Notes: generated from the sequence alone by a model not told the origin. A DNA stretch of 64,000 nt from UBA1351 sp963677625 (GCA_963677625.2 CAXXSW010000007.1:744001-808000), one strand, 5' to 3'. Counted from the first letter of the stretch, positions 41,604 to 51,438 are shown. Numbers and translations: made by a program.

Positions 41604-43007
41604 CTATATCAGTGGTCTAAACTCTGAATCATAGGTTTCCAATATTTCTTTAACCATCTGAAGTCCTTTTTTTAGTTGGTCTATGGACTTGGGAGAACTA
41701 ATGGATAAGCGAATTCCCTTTTCGTTCACATCAACCCCAGCGGCAAAACGATTAATGCCAAAAACCTGGACCCCCTTCTCCAAAGCCATATTTTCAATTT
41801 CCTGCTCAGAATAGTGACTGGGTATACGAATACATCGATACATGGATGTATTGCACTCCCGATCCTCATCACTTCCGAATATTTGGTCAAAGAGCTCATT
41901 TCTCTTAGCTAACTCTGTCATTTTTAATTTGACAAATTCGTCGTACTGACCAGTCGATTGTAGTAGAGACAATATTTCTCCTGTATAAGGTGAAGCCATC
42001 CATGTTAGATTATTAATCCCTTGTTTAAGCTTATGAATGTATACCATAGGTGCAATAACATAAGAAATCCTAAAGGTTGGACTGATAGCCTTTGATGTTC
42101 CATGGATATAAAAACTAGACTCAGGAATCATGGAGCTAATACACTTCAAACTGGAGTCTTTGGTGAATCCATAGGTACCATCTTCAATTAATAGGAGCTT
42201 TTCTTTCCGAATAACTTCTGCTATAGCTTTTCTTATTTCCGGTTTCATCACTCGCGCACTTGGATTATGGCAATCTGGCATTAAATAAATCCCCTTGACC
42301 TTTTCCCTTTTACAAGTTTGTTTTAATTCACCCAAATCCATAATAAAGTTATTACCTTTAACAGGAACCAGAATAATTCCCAAGTACTTAGCTAAAGCCT
42401 TAAGACCTGTGTAAGTAAAATCATCAACAATAATCCGGTCCCCCTTCTCAAAAAGAGTAGTGAGGATGACAGCTAGGGCGTTTTGAGTACCAGAAGAGAT
42501 AATAATTTGCTCTGGTTTCGCATTCACTCCATGCCGTTTTAACCAATTGGCAGCAATATAGCGATGCTTGATATGCCCCTCTGGCGGGCAGTATTTCAGT
42601 GCTATATTATAATCAATAGATGATGCCATTTCTTTAATATAAAGCTTCAATATATCATTAAGTTCGTATAAAGGTAGGGTCATACCAAGACTGATAATAT
42701 GGCTTTCCTCATAATCGGTCAATAAATCTACTGGTAACCCGGCGCTACCACTAACATATGTACCTTTTCCGATAATTCCCTTAAGAAGACCTTTCTCTTC
42801 ACACAGCTTATAGGCTCTAGTTACTGTACCATGATTTACATTCAAATAATCAGCGATAACCCTTTGTGGTGGTAGCTTCACACCATGAAGGAGTTTTCCC
42901 GACTGAATATCTTCCTCAATAGAAGACGCTATCTGTTTATAAACAGAACCATCCTTATCTGACAATTGTGGAACCCAATGAATTTTATTTCCATAATGAT
43001 TAATCAT
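41604..43007 (-). CDS. MocR-type regulator (GntR HTH fused to aminotransferase domain)
   Basis: The 467-residue protein has an N-terminal GntR winged helix (KLPPQRVIADYLNVNHGTVTRAY, residues about 40-65) and a class I aminotransferase-like domain with the PLP-lysine region (YIHGTSKAISPTFRISYV). MocR/PdxR/GabR members use PLP, sometimes plus an amino compound, as effector. It is divergent from a LysE-type exporter gene, which it probably regulates. The 5'-deoxypyridoxal pathway genes are not nearby, so amino-acid export control is more likely than PdxR function. Confidence 0.9.
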   Translation of the reverse strand: MINHYGNKIHWVPQLSDKDGSVYKQIASSIEEDIQSGKLLHGVKLPPQRVIADYLNVNHGTVTRAYKLCEEKGLLKGIIGKGTYVSGSAGLPVDLLTDYEESHIISLGMTLPLYELNDILKLYIKEMASSIDYNIALKYCPPEGHIKHRYIAANWLKRHGVNAKPEQIIISSGTQNALAVILTTLFEKGDRIIVDDFTYTGLKALAKYLGIILVPVKGNNFIMDLGELKQTCKREKVKGIYLMPDCHNPSARVMKPEIRKAIAEVIRKEKLLLIEDGTYGFTKDSSLKCISSMIPESSFYIHGTSKAISPTFRISYVIAPMVYIHKLKQGINNLTWMASPYTGEILSLLQSTGQYDEFVKLKMTELAKRNELFDQIFGSDEDRECNTSMYRCIRIPSHYSEQEIENMALEKGVQVFGINRFAAGVDVNEKGIRLSISSPKSIDQLKKGLQMVKEILETYDSEFRPLI

Positions 43008-43161
43008 GATTTACTCCTTTTTGTCATCCATACAATTAGGTGATTGTACCACTCAAATCTTAAGACTATAATAGCATAAAAAAGGACACCTGTTAATCAT
43101 GACCTATCATCCAAGAATTATTAACTTAACTTTTAAAAAGGATGAAGAGAAGGAGGCCAAG

Positions 43162-43758
43162 ATGCTATCGATTATTCTCTATGGTATTTCAATTCTATTT
43201 TCACCTGGACCAGTAACACTAATTGCTGTCAATAAAGGTATTCACAAGGAACTTAAGACAAGCTGGGGGTATTTTATCAGTATTGGTATAGCTACCTATG
43301 CACTTCTACTCATTTATGGCTATACTGGTAATCAATTTATAAAAAAAGACTACCTGCCTATTATAGGTATCCTTGGCTTCATCTTCATGATTTACTTGAG
43401 CTTACAAATGTTCAAGAAACCTACTCCTAAGAATTTTTCCATCAAGACTATGCCTACCCATCGATCCATGGGCTTCAAAGAAGGCTTGGCTCTTCAGTTC
43501 TTTAATCCAAAAGCCAGCCTTGCAGCCCTACCTATAGCACTGGTCCAATATCCTGGAGTAGATATTTCAGGCATTAAAATTGCCCTTGTATCCCTTATTT
43601 TCTTAGGCTTTGGAATTCTATCTCCTTTACTTTATTGCCTTCTGGGCCAGTTTGCCTCTTCCTTCATCAAAAGCACTAGGTGGCTGGGACTTTTTAACAA
43701 GGGAATGGCTTTATTATTAGCCTTTGTTGCCGTAACTATCTTAATTGATATCATATAA
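43162..43758 (+). CDS. LysE/RhtB-family amino acid exporter
   Basis: From the ATG at 43162 (AGGAGG, 5-bp spacing) the protein is 198 residues with five or six transmembrane segments. It has the family N-terminal motif FSPGPVTLIAVNKGI and FKEGLALQFFNPKASLAAL in the middle. It should export a small amino acid or related compound. The frame is open 21 codons further up, but that stretch has no ribosome site. It is divergent from the MocR regulator. Confidence 0.85.
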   Translation: MLSIILYGISILFSPGPVTLIAVNKGIHKELKTSWGYFISIGIATYALLLIYGYTGNQFIKKDYLPIIGILGFIFMIYLSLQMFKKPTPKNFSIKTMPTHRSMGFKEGLALQFFNPKASLAALPIALVQYPGVDISGIKIALVSLIFLGFGILSPLLYCLLGQFASSFIKSTRWLGLFNKGMALLLAFVAVTILIDII

Positions 43759-43783
43759 TTTCCTAAGTAGATAACATAAAGAC

Positions 43784-43809
43784 AAGGGCAGGCATATGCC
43801 CACCCTTTT
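43784..43809 (+). terminator. terminator between lysE-like and MMPL genes
   Basis: The hairpin AAGGG-CA-GGCATATGCC-CA-CCCTT is followed by TTCTTT. It lies between convergent genes. Confidence 0.7.
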
Positions 43810-43835
43810 CTTTACTTCCATTTCATTTTGTACAA

Positions 43836-46373
43836 TTAACTTTTCTTATCTTTAATAAACAAAGGAATAATGAGGACAGTCATAAGAAAAGCGTAACCAA
43901 CACCAATAATCAATACACTTCCAAGAGTAGCAATTCCTCTATAACTAGAGAAAATTAATGATCCAAAACCAATCATGGTCGTTAGCGTTGTTAAAAGTAT
44001 AGCCCTTCCTACCGATGAAAATACTTCTTCTATCTTTCTATCTTCTTCCAGATAATGATGAAGAATATGAACCCCATCATCGACCCCAATGCCAATAATT
44101 AGAAGGAGTCCAAGAAAATTCAATATGTTAAAATCCAATTTAATCAAAGTCATAGTTCCTAGTGTCATGATTAAGGCAGCAATTAAAGGTATAAAGCTAA
44201 TGACTGCATATTTGATAGACCTAAAATGCAATAGAAGGATAAGAAAGAGCACAATCATAATGACAATACCCGTTAATAAAGCTTCTGAAGCAGCTGTCTC
44301 ATACATTATTTTCATAAAGAGTGGTGTCCCTGTAACATTAGGTGCCTCATCAGTCAGTTTATTAACAAAATCTATACCTTTATCACTTTTCAAATTATCC
44401 CAAATGCCAAAAGAAGGGTAGAAGCTAACTAAAAAGGAATCTCCGTCTTTACTTACAAACTGTGCCTTGTATGAATCAGGCAATTGATCTACTGTCAAAT
44501 ATGGACTGTCTGCCATCCTCTTACCAATTGATACCAATGAATCATAAAAGATGTCATTGATTTCATCAACATTCACTGACTGATCACCTGAGTATCTTTC
44601 TTCCGAATATTTTTGATTGAAATCAGTAAGCAAGGTCCAATCAAGGGGACGTTTTGGAACCTGTTCACTCATCAAATTATTCATAAGGCTAGACTTGACA
44701 TCAAAACTATCCTTGTCTCTGTCTTGAGGCAGCACATCTGCAATAGACGAAATATCATGAATACCGTCATAGTCTCCAAGAACCTCTTCCAATCGGTAGA
44801 CTTCTTCAAGAGAATCCACAGAAACATTTAGAGCATCTGTCGACATACCATATTCTTCTACCATATAATCCATCCAGGCAATAGACTCTAATCCCTCCGG
44901 TTCAAGATTCATCAGGTCCAAATCAAATTGGATACCACGTCCAATAAATCCCATGCTAGCAATAATAACTAAAAGAACCATTGCAAAGATAGGCTTGTGC
45001 TTATATACAAATTTGGCTATGTAGCCAATAAGTGGGTATTGTCCCTTGATTTTTCGTATACTTCCTTCTTTTTCCTTCTTAAGAATAATTAGAGCAGGGA
45101 GAACCCAGAATACCGCAATTAAGGTTGTACCGATTCCTATAGCCATAACAGATCCAAGTTCACCTAACATGTCCAACTGACTCATATTTAGAGCCAAAAA
45201 CGCACAGGTAGTTGTCAAGGCACCAACAATGATACTAGGTCCTGTCCTAATCATACTCTTTGATAAAGCTTCCATCTTGTCTAAACCAAGGGAACGCTGT
45301 TCAGTATAGGCACTATATAAGTGAATGGAAAAATCAATACCAAGACCAATAATCATAGCTGCTGAAAAAGCAGTCAACATATTAAGCCTTCCTATAATCA
45401 AACGAATAAGGCCCACATCCCAAATAACACCAAAGACAAGTGGTATAAAGGTAAAAATAGGAGCTGTCATACCTCTAAAAGCAATATAGAGCAAGACAAA
45501 GATTAAACCTATTGCCAAGAGTGTTGTCAACTGTGAATCCGATTCAATACTTGCTGTCTCATCTCTTCCAACGATGTGAATGCCGGTTATTCCTATTTTT
45601 GAATCTGGATATTGGTCTCTTAAGCTAAAAACAACCTCTTCCATGGCTGCTACACCAGGTTCCAATTTCTGCAAATCCAACATGTCAAATGAAGGTTGAA
45701 TCATCACGGTGGTCATTTTACCATCAGGTGATGTAATAAGGGTGTCTCCAGCAAACATCAGCCTTAATGCTTCTTGGTAACCAACTTTTAGATCTTCACT
45801 ATCTACCTTGCCCTCCATAGCTTCTAAGGTTAGGTCAGATATATCCAATAAAGCTTTTTTTGTACTTTTTATATATTTTCTATCTTCATCACTTAAATCC
45901 GATTTTTTTAGTTCCTCGTCTAATGTATCCATATACCTGGACATTCCCATATAGAATGAATCAAGATTGGGATCTGCAAAGAGATATCCCATCATCTCAA
46001 CCTCTTCCAGTGACATATAATTAAGCCCATAGTCAATAGCAAAATCTTGGTCAAGTCCTGCCGTTACTGACGATACATAATCCGTCAGACCATTCATACC
46101 GCTTTCAACATTTGATACAATTTCCTCCATTTCCTCATGGTCTTGGGACTCAACAATAACAATGACATTATCTATGCTTGGAAAATCCTTCAAAATCTGA
46201 TTATATTCCTGAACGGCAGGATTTCCTTTGGGTGCCAAGGCAACCCAGGAGAGCTCTAGATTAAGTCCACTTGCTGACCATATTGCAAGTACAGAAAAAA
46301 TAAGTGCTGCTGCAATAATCCCTTTGGGATATTTTGAAACCAGTTTTATGTTTTTTTCAATTATCTTTTTCAT
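43836..46373 (-). CDS. MMPL/RND-family membrane transporter
   Basis: An 845-residue protein with the two-fold RND plan. Each half has one N-terminal membrane helix, a large extracytoplasmic domain (residues about 40-250 and 470-660) and a block of five membrane helices with the GIGIDFSIHLYS and GIGVDDGVHILHHY motifs that carry proton-relay acids. Such Gram-positive MMPL/YdfJ-like proteins export lipids or hydrophobic drugs, or act in hopanoid/lipid trafficking. It lies 11 bp after a TetR regulator gene, which fits a drug- or lipid-responsive efflux operon. Confidence 0.88.
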   Translation of the reverse strand: MKKIIEKNIKLVSKYPKGIIAAALIFSVLAIWSASGLNLELSWVALAPKGNPAVQEYNQILKDFPSIDNVIVIVESQDHEEMEEIVSNVESGMNGLTDYVSSVTAGLDQDFAIDYGLNYMSLEEVEMMGYLFADPNLDSFYMGMSRYMDTLDEELKKSDLSDEDRKYIKSTKKALLDISDLTLEAMEGKVDSEDLKVGYQEALRLMFAGDTLITSPDGKMTTVMIQPSFDMLDLQKLEPGVAAMEEVVFSLRDQYPDSKIGITGIHIVGRDETASIESDSQLTTLLAIGLIFVLLYIAFRGMTAPIFTFIPLVFGVIWDVGLIRLIIGRLNMLTAFSAAMIIGLGIDFSIHLYSAYTEQRSLGLDKMEALSKSMIRTGPSIIVGALTTTCAFLALNMSQLDMLGELGSVMAIGIGTTLIAVFWVLPALIILKKEKEGSIRKIKGQYPLIGYIAKFVYKHKPIFAMVLLVIIASMGFIGRGIQFDLDLMNLEPEGLESIAWMDYMVEEYGMSTDALNVSVDSLEEVYRLEEVLGDYDGIHDISSIADVLPQDRDKDSFDVKSSLMNNLMSEQVPKRPLDWTLLTDFNQKYSEERYSGDQSVNVDEINDIFYDSLVSIGKRMADSPYLTVDQLPDSYKAQFVSKDGDSFLVSFYPSFGIWDNLKSDKGIDFVNKLTDEAPNVTGTPLFMKIMYETAASEALLTGIVIMIVLFLILLLHFRSIKYAVISFIPLIAALIMTLGTMTLIKLDFNILNFLGLLLIIGIGVDDGVHILHHYLEEDRKIEEVFSSVGRAILLTTLTTMIGFGSLIFSSYRGIATLGSVLIIGVGYAFLMTVLIIPLFIKDKKS

Positions 46374-46384
46374 ATCTACCTCTA

Positions 46385-46999
46385 TTAGGATAGGTAGCCT
46401 TTACAAATAAAATCTATTTTTTTCTTGATATTACTAACCAATTCTTCTTTTGTTGCCTTTTCATAATAGACATACATGGAAAATTCATAGAATATAGTAC
46501 TATAAATCGCTTCTGATAATAATTTAGGATCTGTGTCAGAAAGAATTAATCCTCCCTTAATCAGGCGCTCAATATATTCCTCTGTCATGGCCATATACTT
46601 AAAGTCTATAGAAGCCAATTTCTCAATCTTATCAAAGTTTTTTTTACTAATGCTGAAAAAAACTTGAATCATCTCTTTCATCATGAACTTTGGAATTTTA
46701 AGCACCGGAGAATAAAGTTTCTGAACATAGTCAGCAATTAACTTATTAGCGTAATTACCGACAATTCTAGGTTGACTTAATTGGTCTTCATTCATTTGAA
46801 ATTCCATTGTAAAAGCTTCCGTATACAGGTCTGCCTTAGTACTAAAATAATTAAATAAAGTACCTTCAGCAATACCAACTTGCTTGGCAATCTCCTTAGT
46901 GGAGGTTTTCTCATAACCTTTTACAAAAAAACTCTTAGATGCCACAGCAAGTATATCCTTACGTATCTGTTCTTTCTTTTCTTTACTAATTCTTGCCAT
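46385..46999 (-). CDS. TetR-family transcriptional regulator
   Basis: Taken from the ATG at 46999 the protein is 204 residues with a TetR N-terminal HTH (TSTKEIAKQVGIAEGTLFNYFSTKADLY, residues about 34-61) and a ligand domain. Start choice is hard: the farther ATG at 47074 lies within an operator and at the predicted transcript start, the clear AAAGGAGGG is 33 bp before 46999, and a TTG at 47017 has weak AAGG upstream. It likely represses itself and the MMPL exporter through dyads at 47073-47090 and 47125-47142. Confidence 0.85.
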   Translation of the reverse strand: MARISKEKKEQIRKDILAVASKSFFVKGYEKTSTKEIAKQVGIAEGTLFNYFSTKADLYTEAFTMEFQMNEDQLSQPRIVGNYANKLIADYVQKLYSPVLKIPKFMMKEMIQVFFSISKKNFDKIEKLASIDFKYMAMTEEYIERLIKGGLILSDTDPKLLSEAIYSTIFYEFSMYVYYEKATKEELVSNIKKKIDFICKGYLS

Positions 47000-47072
47000 T
47001 TTATATTTTTCTAGCAAGGGACAGGCCCTTGCCCTCCTTTCATATTGGTGATCAATCAATATGAGCGCATTC

Positions 47073-47142
47073 ATATGAGTACACTCATATTATAATCCTG
47101 CTGGTATATTAATGTCAAGACTTAATTTGAGTCAACTCATAT
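47073..47142 (-). promoter_or_regulatory. tetR-MMPL promoter bracketed by two operators
   Basis: On the minus strand TTGACA (47113-47118) and TATAAT (47089-47094) are 18 bp apart. A perfect 18-bp dyad ATATGAGT-AC-ACTCATAT (47073-47090) sits at the transcript start and a second, ATTTGAGT-CA-ACTCATAT (47125-47142), just upstream of the -35. A partial ATGAG site lies at about 47061. The pattern fits TetR autorepression. Confidence 0.85.
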
Positions 47143-47186
47143 AAACTCATTGTAAGACTAAAATAAGTTTATCATAATCGCCAAAA

Positions 47187-47221
47187 AAGACATCATCGAA
47201 AAATTTCACCGATGATGTCTT
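47187..47221 (-). terminator. terminator after wecB
   Basis: A 12-bp stem AAGACATCATCG/CGATGATGTCTT; T-run on the minus strand. Confidence 0.9.
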
Positions 47222-47298
47222 AAGTCTTATTTACTTACCTATAAGCCTAATACTTTAGTTTAAAATTCGTACTACAAATATGACACAAAATCTCAAGA

Positions 47299-48417
47299 TT
47301 ATTTGTTAGCAAAGTAGTGACGGATATGATTTGCAATTCTTGGTGATGCCTGTCCATCTCCATATGGATTCTTAGCACCTGCCATCTCATCATATGCAGC
47401 CTTATTATTTAAGAGTTCATGAGCGGCGTTAAAGATAACCTCTTTATCTGTACCAACCAACTTCAATGTTCCTGCTTCTACTCCTTCTGGTCTCTCTGTT
47501 ACATTTCTAAGAACCAATACCGGTTTCCCCATAGATGGTACTTCTTCCTGAAGTCCACCTGAGTCAGTCATAACTAAATATGAACGATTCATTAAATTAT
47601 GCATATCAAGAAGACCTAAAGGATTAACTAAATGAATACGGCTATGATTTCCTAAGATTCGATTAGCCACTTCCTGAACCGCAGGATTTAAATGGACTGC
47701 GTATACAAGTTCCACATCTTGGTTTTCATTGACTAATCGTAAAACAGACTCACAGATATCTTCAAGAGGTTGTCCAAGATTCTCTCTTCGGTGAGCAGTC
47801 ATAGCAATAACCTTCTTACTCGTAAAATCGATAGCGTTAAGTTCATCAAGGGTAAAAGTATAATCATTAGAAACTGTTGAACTCAATACATCAATAGCTG
47901 TATTACCAGTAACATAAATATTCTTATCATCTACACCTTCAGCCAACAAATGTTGTCTGGCTGTCTCTGTCGGTGCAAAATGCATATCCGTAAGCACACC
48001 GGTTAGCTTTCTGTTCATCTCTTCAGGAAAAGGCTCATATTTGTTAAAGGTTCTAAGGCCTGCCTCAACGTGACCAACAACAACTTTGTGATAAAAGGCT
48101 GCCAATGATCCAACAAAAGTTGTCGTTGTATCACCATGAACCAAGACCACATCCGGTTTCACTTCTTCCATAACCTCTTCTAAACCTTTAAGCGCCCGCC
48201 TTGTAATATCACCCAAACTCTGTTTTGCTTTCATAATGTTAAGATCATAGTCAGGCCTAATATCAAAAACCTCAAGGACTTGGTCTAGCATTTCTCTATG
48301 TTGAGCAGTTACACATACAATACACTCCAAGCCCTCAGCAGCTTGAACAGCTTTAACAACCGGTGCCATCTTAATTGCTTCCGGTCTAGTTCCAAAAATA
48401 GTCATTACCTTCTTCAT
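47299..48417 (-). CDS. wecB: UDP-N-acetylglucosamine 2-epimerase (non-hydrolysing)
   Basis: From the ATG at 48417 (GGAGG) the protein is 372 residues, the usual WecB/MnaA length. Motifs are FGTRPEAIKMAPVV, VHGDTTTTFVG, HVEAGLRTFNKYEPFPEEMNR, TAHRRENLG and TDSGGLQEE. It converts UDP-GlcNAc to UDP-ManNAc for wall polymer or capsule linkage units, consistent with tagO 1.2 kb upstream. It overlaps the preceding iron-sulfur protein gene by 4 bp. Confidence 0.95.
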   Translation of the reverse strand: MKKVMTIFGTRPEAIKMAPVVKAVQAAEGLECIVCVTAQHREMLDQVLEVFDIRPDYDLNIMKAKQSLGDITRRALKGLEEVMEEVKPDVVLVHGDTTTTFVGSLAAFYHKVVVGHVEAGLRTFNKYEPFPEEMNRKLTGVLTDMHFAPTETARQHLLAEGVDDKNIYVTGNTAIDVLSSTVSNDYTFTLDELNAIDFTSKKVIAMTAHRRENLGQPLEDICESVLRLVNENQDVELVYAVHLNPAVQEVANRILGNHSRIHLVNPLGLLDMHNLMNRSYLVMTDSGGLQEEVPSMGKPVLVLRNVTERPEGVEAGTLKLVGTDKEVIFNAAHELLNNKAAYDEMAGAKNPYGDGQASPRIANHIRHYFANK

Positions 48418-49475
48418 AATTCCTCCACTGGCCAAGGTCTTTTATCAAATGGCCGTATCCCGTAATTCTCATTGTAGTGTTCCAAAGTTCTCTTAATAGT
48501 GTCCTCATCATAAGACTTAAAGTCTTTACCAAAAAGTTCATAGGGGCTGTCCTGGCTAATAGGACATACAGCTAGACAAATACCACAGTCAGTGCCAAGG
48601 CTCCTCCATGAGTCATAACATTTCTCCTGGTTACAATACCAGTCATCCTCATTGTCACTAGATGATATAGCCTTCCCTGGACAGGTTCTTACACATTTTT
48701 CACATTCTCGACACAAGTCTTCCAGTCTAAAATCAATAGGTTCATCTGGTATTAAAGGTAGGTTCGTCGTGACCACACCAAGGCGTATTCGACTGCCATA
48801 TTCCAAGCTAGTAATCATACCGTTTCTGCCAGCTTGTCCAATACCTGCTGCTTCAGCCAGAGGAACACATTGAAGCAGGTAGTTGCCATCCATATGATTT
48901 CTAGCTTCATAACCCAACTCACGAATAAAATAAGAAAGTTGCATACCCACAGTGGCACCATCTACATATGCTTTAGATGTTTCCACACTAATGGGGACCT
49001 TAGGAGCTCGGTTCATGATTTCCTTTTCCATTTCAACGGCAAACACAAGAGCATATTCATGAGATAGATCAACCGGTTCTCCATAATTCTCCATATGTCT
49101 TCCTCGATAAGAATAGATATGCATAGGGTCAAGGTCAGTAATCCCAACTTTAACTGCTCCATAATGAAGTGCTACTGTCTTTAAAAGATGACTTATTTCC
49201 TTAGGCTCCACTTGTGTGAGGTTAGGGTTTGGTATCCCTTCCGCATGAGCCTGAATATGTGTCAAAAACTTGAAATTAGCATGAGCAAGTTTTGATAAAA
49301 CCGGATCATACATGGTTGAACCTATCTCTCCCAGGTCAGGTTTTGACCGAATGGTCTCATCACCTTTTTTTCTCTCTGGATGTTTACTACAGTAATATTG
49401 ATATTGTTCTGAACCTTTAACTAAACCTGCACGGGAGAACATGGTATCCCTTTCATCAATCTTCTTTTCTTTCAT
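48414..49475 (-). CDS. RdhA-like double [4Fe-4S] protein (QueG/reductive dehalogenase superfamily)
   Basis: The 353-residue protein begins with LVKGSEQYQYYCSKHPERKKGD and ends with two ferredoxin-type cluster motifs, CRECEKCVRTCPGKA near residue 257 and CGICLAVCP near 301 (its fourth ligand is a more distant Cys). The middle (VGITDLDP, VETSKAYVDGATVGMQL, LPLAEAAGIGQAGRNGM-type) matches the corrinoid-binding reductase fold of QueG and RdhA. There is no Tat signal, so it is cytoplasmic. The N-terminal YY..HPE block is RdhA-like rather than QueG-like. It is coupled by ATGA to wecB. Substrate unknown; real dehalogenase activity should not be assumed. Confidence 0.75.
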   Translation of the reverse strand: MKEKKIDERDTMFSRAGLVKGSEQYQYYCSKHPERKKGDETIRSKPDLGEIGSTMYDPVLSKLAHANFKFLTHIQAHAEGIPNPNLTQVEPKEISHLLKTVALHYGAVKVGITDLDPMHIYSYRGRHMENYGEPVDLSHEYALVFAVEMEKEIMNRAPKVPISVETSKAYVDGATVGMQLSYFIRELGYEARNHMDGNYLLQCVPLAEAAGIGQAGRNGMITSLEYGSRIRLGVVTTNLPLIPDEPIDFRLEDLCRECEKCVRTCPGKAISSSDNEDDWYCNQEKCYDSWRSLGTDCGICLAVCPISQDSPYELFGKDFKSYDEDTIKRTLEHYNENYGIRPFDKRPWPVEEL

Positions 49476-49550
49476 ACTAAACCTTTTCTTTTTAATCTCA
49501 ATAATGTTCTTGTCTTCCCTATAACAAAATTATCTACTTGATTTATAAGA

Positions 49551-49576
49551 AAAGTCCAAGGATTACCCTGGACTTT
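49551..49576 (-). terminator. terminator after tagO-like gene
   Basis: The hairpin AAAGTCC-AA-GG-ATTA-CC-CT-GGACTTT is followed on the minus strand by TTTTCTT. It ends the sua5-to-tagO operon. Confidence 0.75.
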
Positions 49577-49628
49577 CAATTATGCATTTATATTATTCTA
49601 TAGAATCATATCAAATACTGGCTAGGCT

Positions 49629-50702
49629 TTAAGATGTCTTATCCTTATGGCGGCTAAAAGCAATATCTCCTAACCAAACTGAAAGAATAAAACCAATAAT
49701 AAGCAAGGCAATGGCAAAATCCTGCATAACAACCAGGATAGCAGCAATACCAAAGAATCCACTGATCACATATAAGGTAATAACAGCCCTTTTGTGACTC
49801 AATCCTCTGTCTACCAAGCGATGATGAAGATGACCACGGTCACCAACATGGATTGGTCTACGATTAATCGTTCTTCTGATAATAGCAAAAGCAGTATCAA
49901 AAATCGGTAATGCCAGTATGATAACGGCTACTATCAAAGTCAAGGCTGTATAGGTCTTTAACATAGTCTGAATCGAAATAACTGCCAAAGAAAATCCTAG
50001 AAATGTAGATCCCGTATCTCCCATAAAAATCTTAGCTGGATAAAAATTATGAGGTAAAAACCCTAAACATGCTCCAGAAAGTGATGCAGTTAGTACAATA
50101 GCTATACCTGCAATAATAGGATCACCAAATAGAACAGCAATAACCAATAAAATCAAAGATGCAATAGATGCAATCCCCGCTGCAAGACCATCCAAACCAT
50201 CTAGCAAATTAACAGCATTAGTAATACCGACAATCCAAAAGAGGGTAATCAATGGACTGAACATACCAAATTCAATCTTACCTGCTTCGATAAAAGGTAT
50301 AGATACAGAATCAATAACCGTTCCTGTATAGATAACGATTAAGGCTGATAATACCTGAAAAATAATACGTACTCTCGGTTGTATATCATAAATATCATCC
50401 AATAAACCAACGATAGTTATAACTGTAGCCCCTATAATCAAACCTGCAAACTGCTCAATTTGCCCATATCCTGTAAGAGGTACAAATATAAGAACAGTAA
50501 GGATAAAGCCAAAATATATGGCCATACCACCGCCAACTGGCATTGGTTCCTTATGCATAGTTCTCTCATTAGGATAAGCAACAGCTCCAATTTTAAAAGC
50601 TAACTTCTTAGCAACCGGTGTAGCCAGATTAGCCAATAGAAAAGCTGCTACAAAGGCTCCTATATATATGAAATATTCACTATATTCCATTAAAAATCCC
50701 AT
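49629..50702 (-). CDS. tagO: undecaprenyl-phosphate GlcNAc-1-phosphate transferase (TagO/WecA)
   Basis: A 357-residue polytopic protein of the MraY/WecA family with the signature acids GLLDDIYDIQPR, NAVNLLDGLDGLAAG and GDTGSTFLGFSLA, plus the HxH-type cytoplasmic loop GDRGHLHHRLVDRGLSHKRA typical of GlcNAc-specific members. It starts wall teichoic acid or related polymer synthesis on undecaprenyl phosphate. The start follows AGGAGTAATCT. It follows upp by 9 bp. Confidence 0.92.
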   Translation of the reverse strand: MGFLMEYSEYFIYIGAFVAAFLLANLATPVAKKLAFKIGAVAYPNERTMHKEPMPVGGGMAIYFGFILTVLIFVPLTGYGQIEQFAGLIIGATVITIVGLLDDIYDIQPRVRIIFQVLSALIVIYTGTVIDSVSIPFIEAGKIEFGMFSPLITLFWIVGITNAVNLLDGLDGLAAGIASIASLILLVIAVLFGDPIIAGIAIVLTASLSGACLGFLPHNFYPAKIFMGDTGSTFLGFSLAVISIQTMLKTYTALTLIVAVIILALPIFDTAFAIIRRTINRRPIHVGDRGHLHHRLVDRGLSHKRAVITLYVISGFFGIAAILVVMQDFAIALLIIGFILSVWLGDIAFSRHKDKTS

Positions 50703-50711
50703 AGATTACTC

Positions 50712-51341
50712 CTATTTAGTTCCGTAGAGTCTATCTCCCATATCTCCAAGACCCGGAACAATATAACCGTGGTCATTCAAGTGACTATCAAGAGCTGCGA
50801 TATAAATATCCACATCCGGATGAGCCTCTTGAAGACGTTTAACACCTTCTGGTGCTGCTACTAAACACATAAAATAAATCTTTTTAACACCTTTATCTTT
50901 AATAAATTGAATAGCCGCTGATGCAGAACCACCAGTTGCAAGCATTGGATCAAGAACAAAAATTTCTCTTTCAGATGCATCATAAGGAAGCTTACAATAA
51001 TACTCAACAGGTTCAAGTGTTTCTGGATCTCTATACAAACCAACGTGACCAACTTTTGCTGTTGGAACAAGATTTAGCATACCGTCAACCATACCTAATC
51101 CAGCACGAAGTATTGGGACAATTCCAAGCGTTCTACCTTTAATCTGTTTTACTGTAGTTTCTGCTACAGGGGTTTTTATTTTTACGTCTTTAAGTGGAAG
51201 ATTTCTTGTTGCTTCAAAACACATTAACATAGAAATTTCTGATGCAAGCTCACGAAACTCCTTTGATCCTGTGGTCTCACGACGTAAAATACCTACTTTG
51301 TGCTGAATTAATGGGTGATCCATAACAATTACTTTTGACAT
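50712..51341 (-). CDS. upp: uracil phosphoribosyltransferase
   Basis: The 209-residue protein has the PRPP loop LDPMLATGGSASAAI near residue 130 and the uracil-site region IAALDSHLNDHGYIVPGLGDMGDRL at the C-terminus. It salvages uracil to UMP. AAGGAGG precedes the start. Confidence 0.96.
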   Translation of the reverse strand: MSKVIVMDHPLIQHKVGILRRETTGSKEFRELASEISMLMCFEATRNLPLKDVKIKTPVAETTVKQIKGRTLGIVPILRAGLGMVDGMLNLVPTAKVGHVGLYRDPETLEPVEYYCKLPYDASEREIFVLDPMLATGGSASAAIQFIKDKGVKKIYFMCLVAAPEGVKRLQEAHPDVDIYIAALDSHLNDHGYIVPGLGDMGDRLYGTK

Positions 51342-51438
51342 ATCTGCCTCCTTATGTAGTGAATGTAATTAATATAATGCATATTTTTCCATATAATTAT
51401 TTTAATTGAAAAGACTTATATTTCCATGATACCCACTA

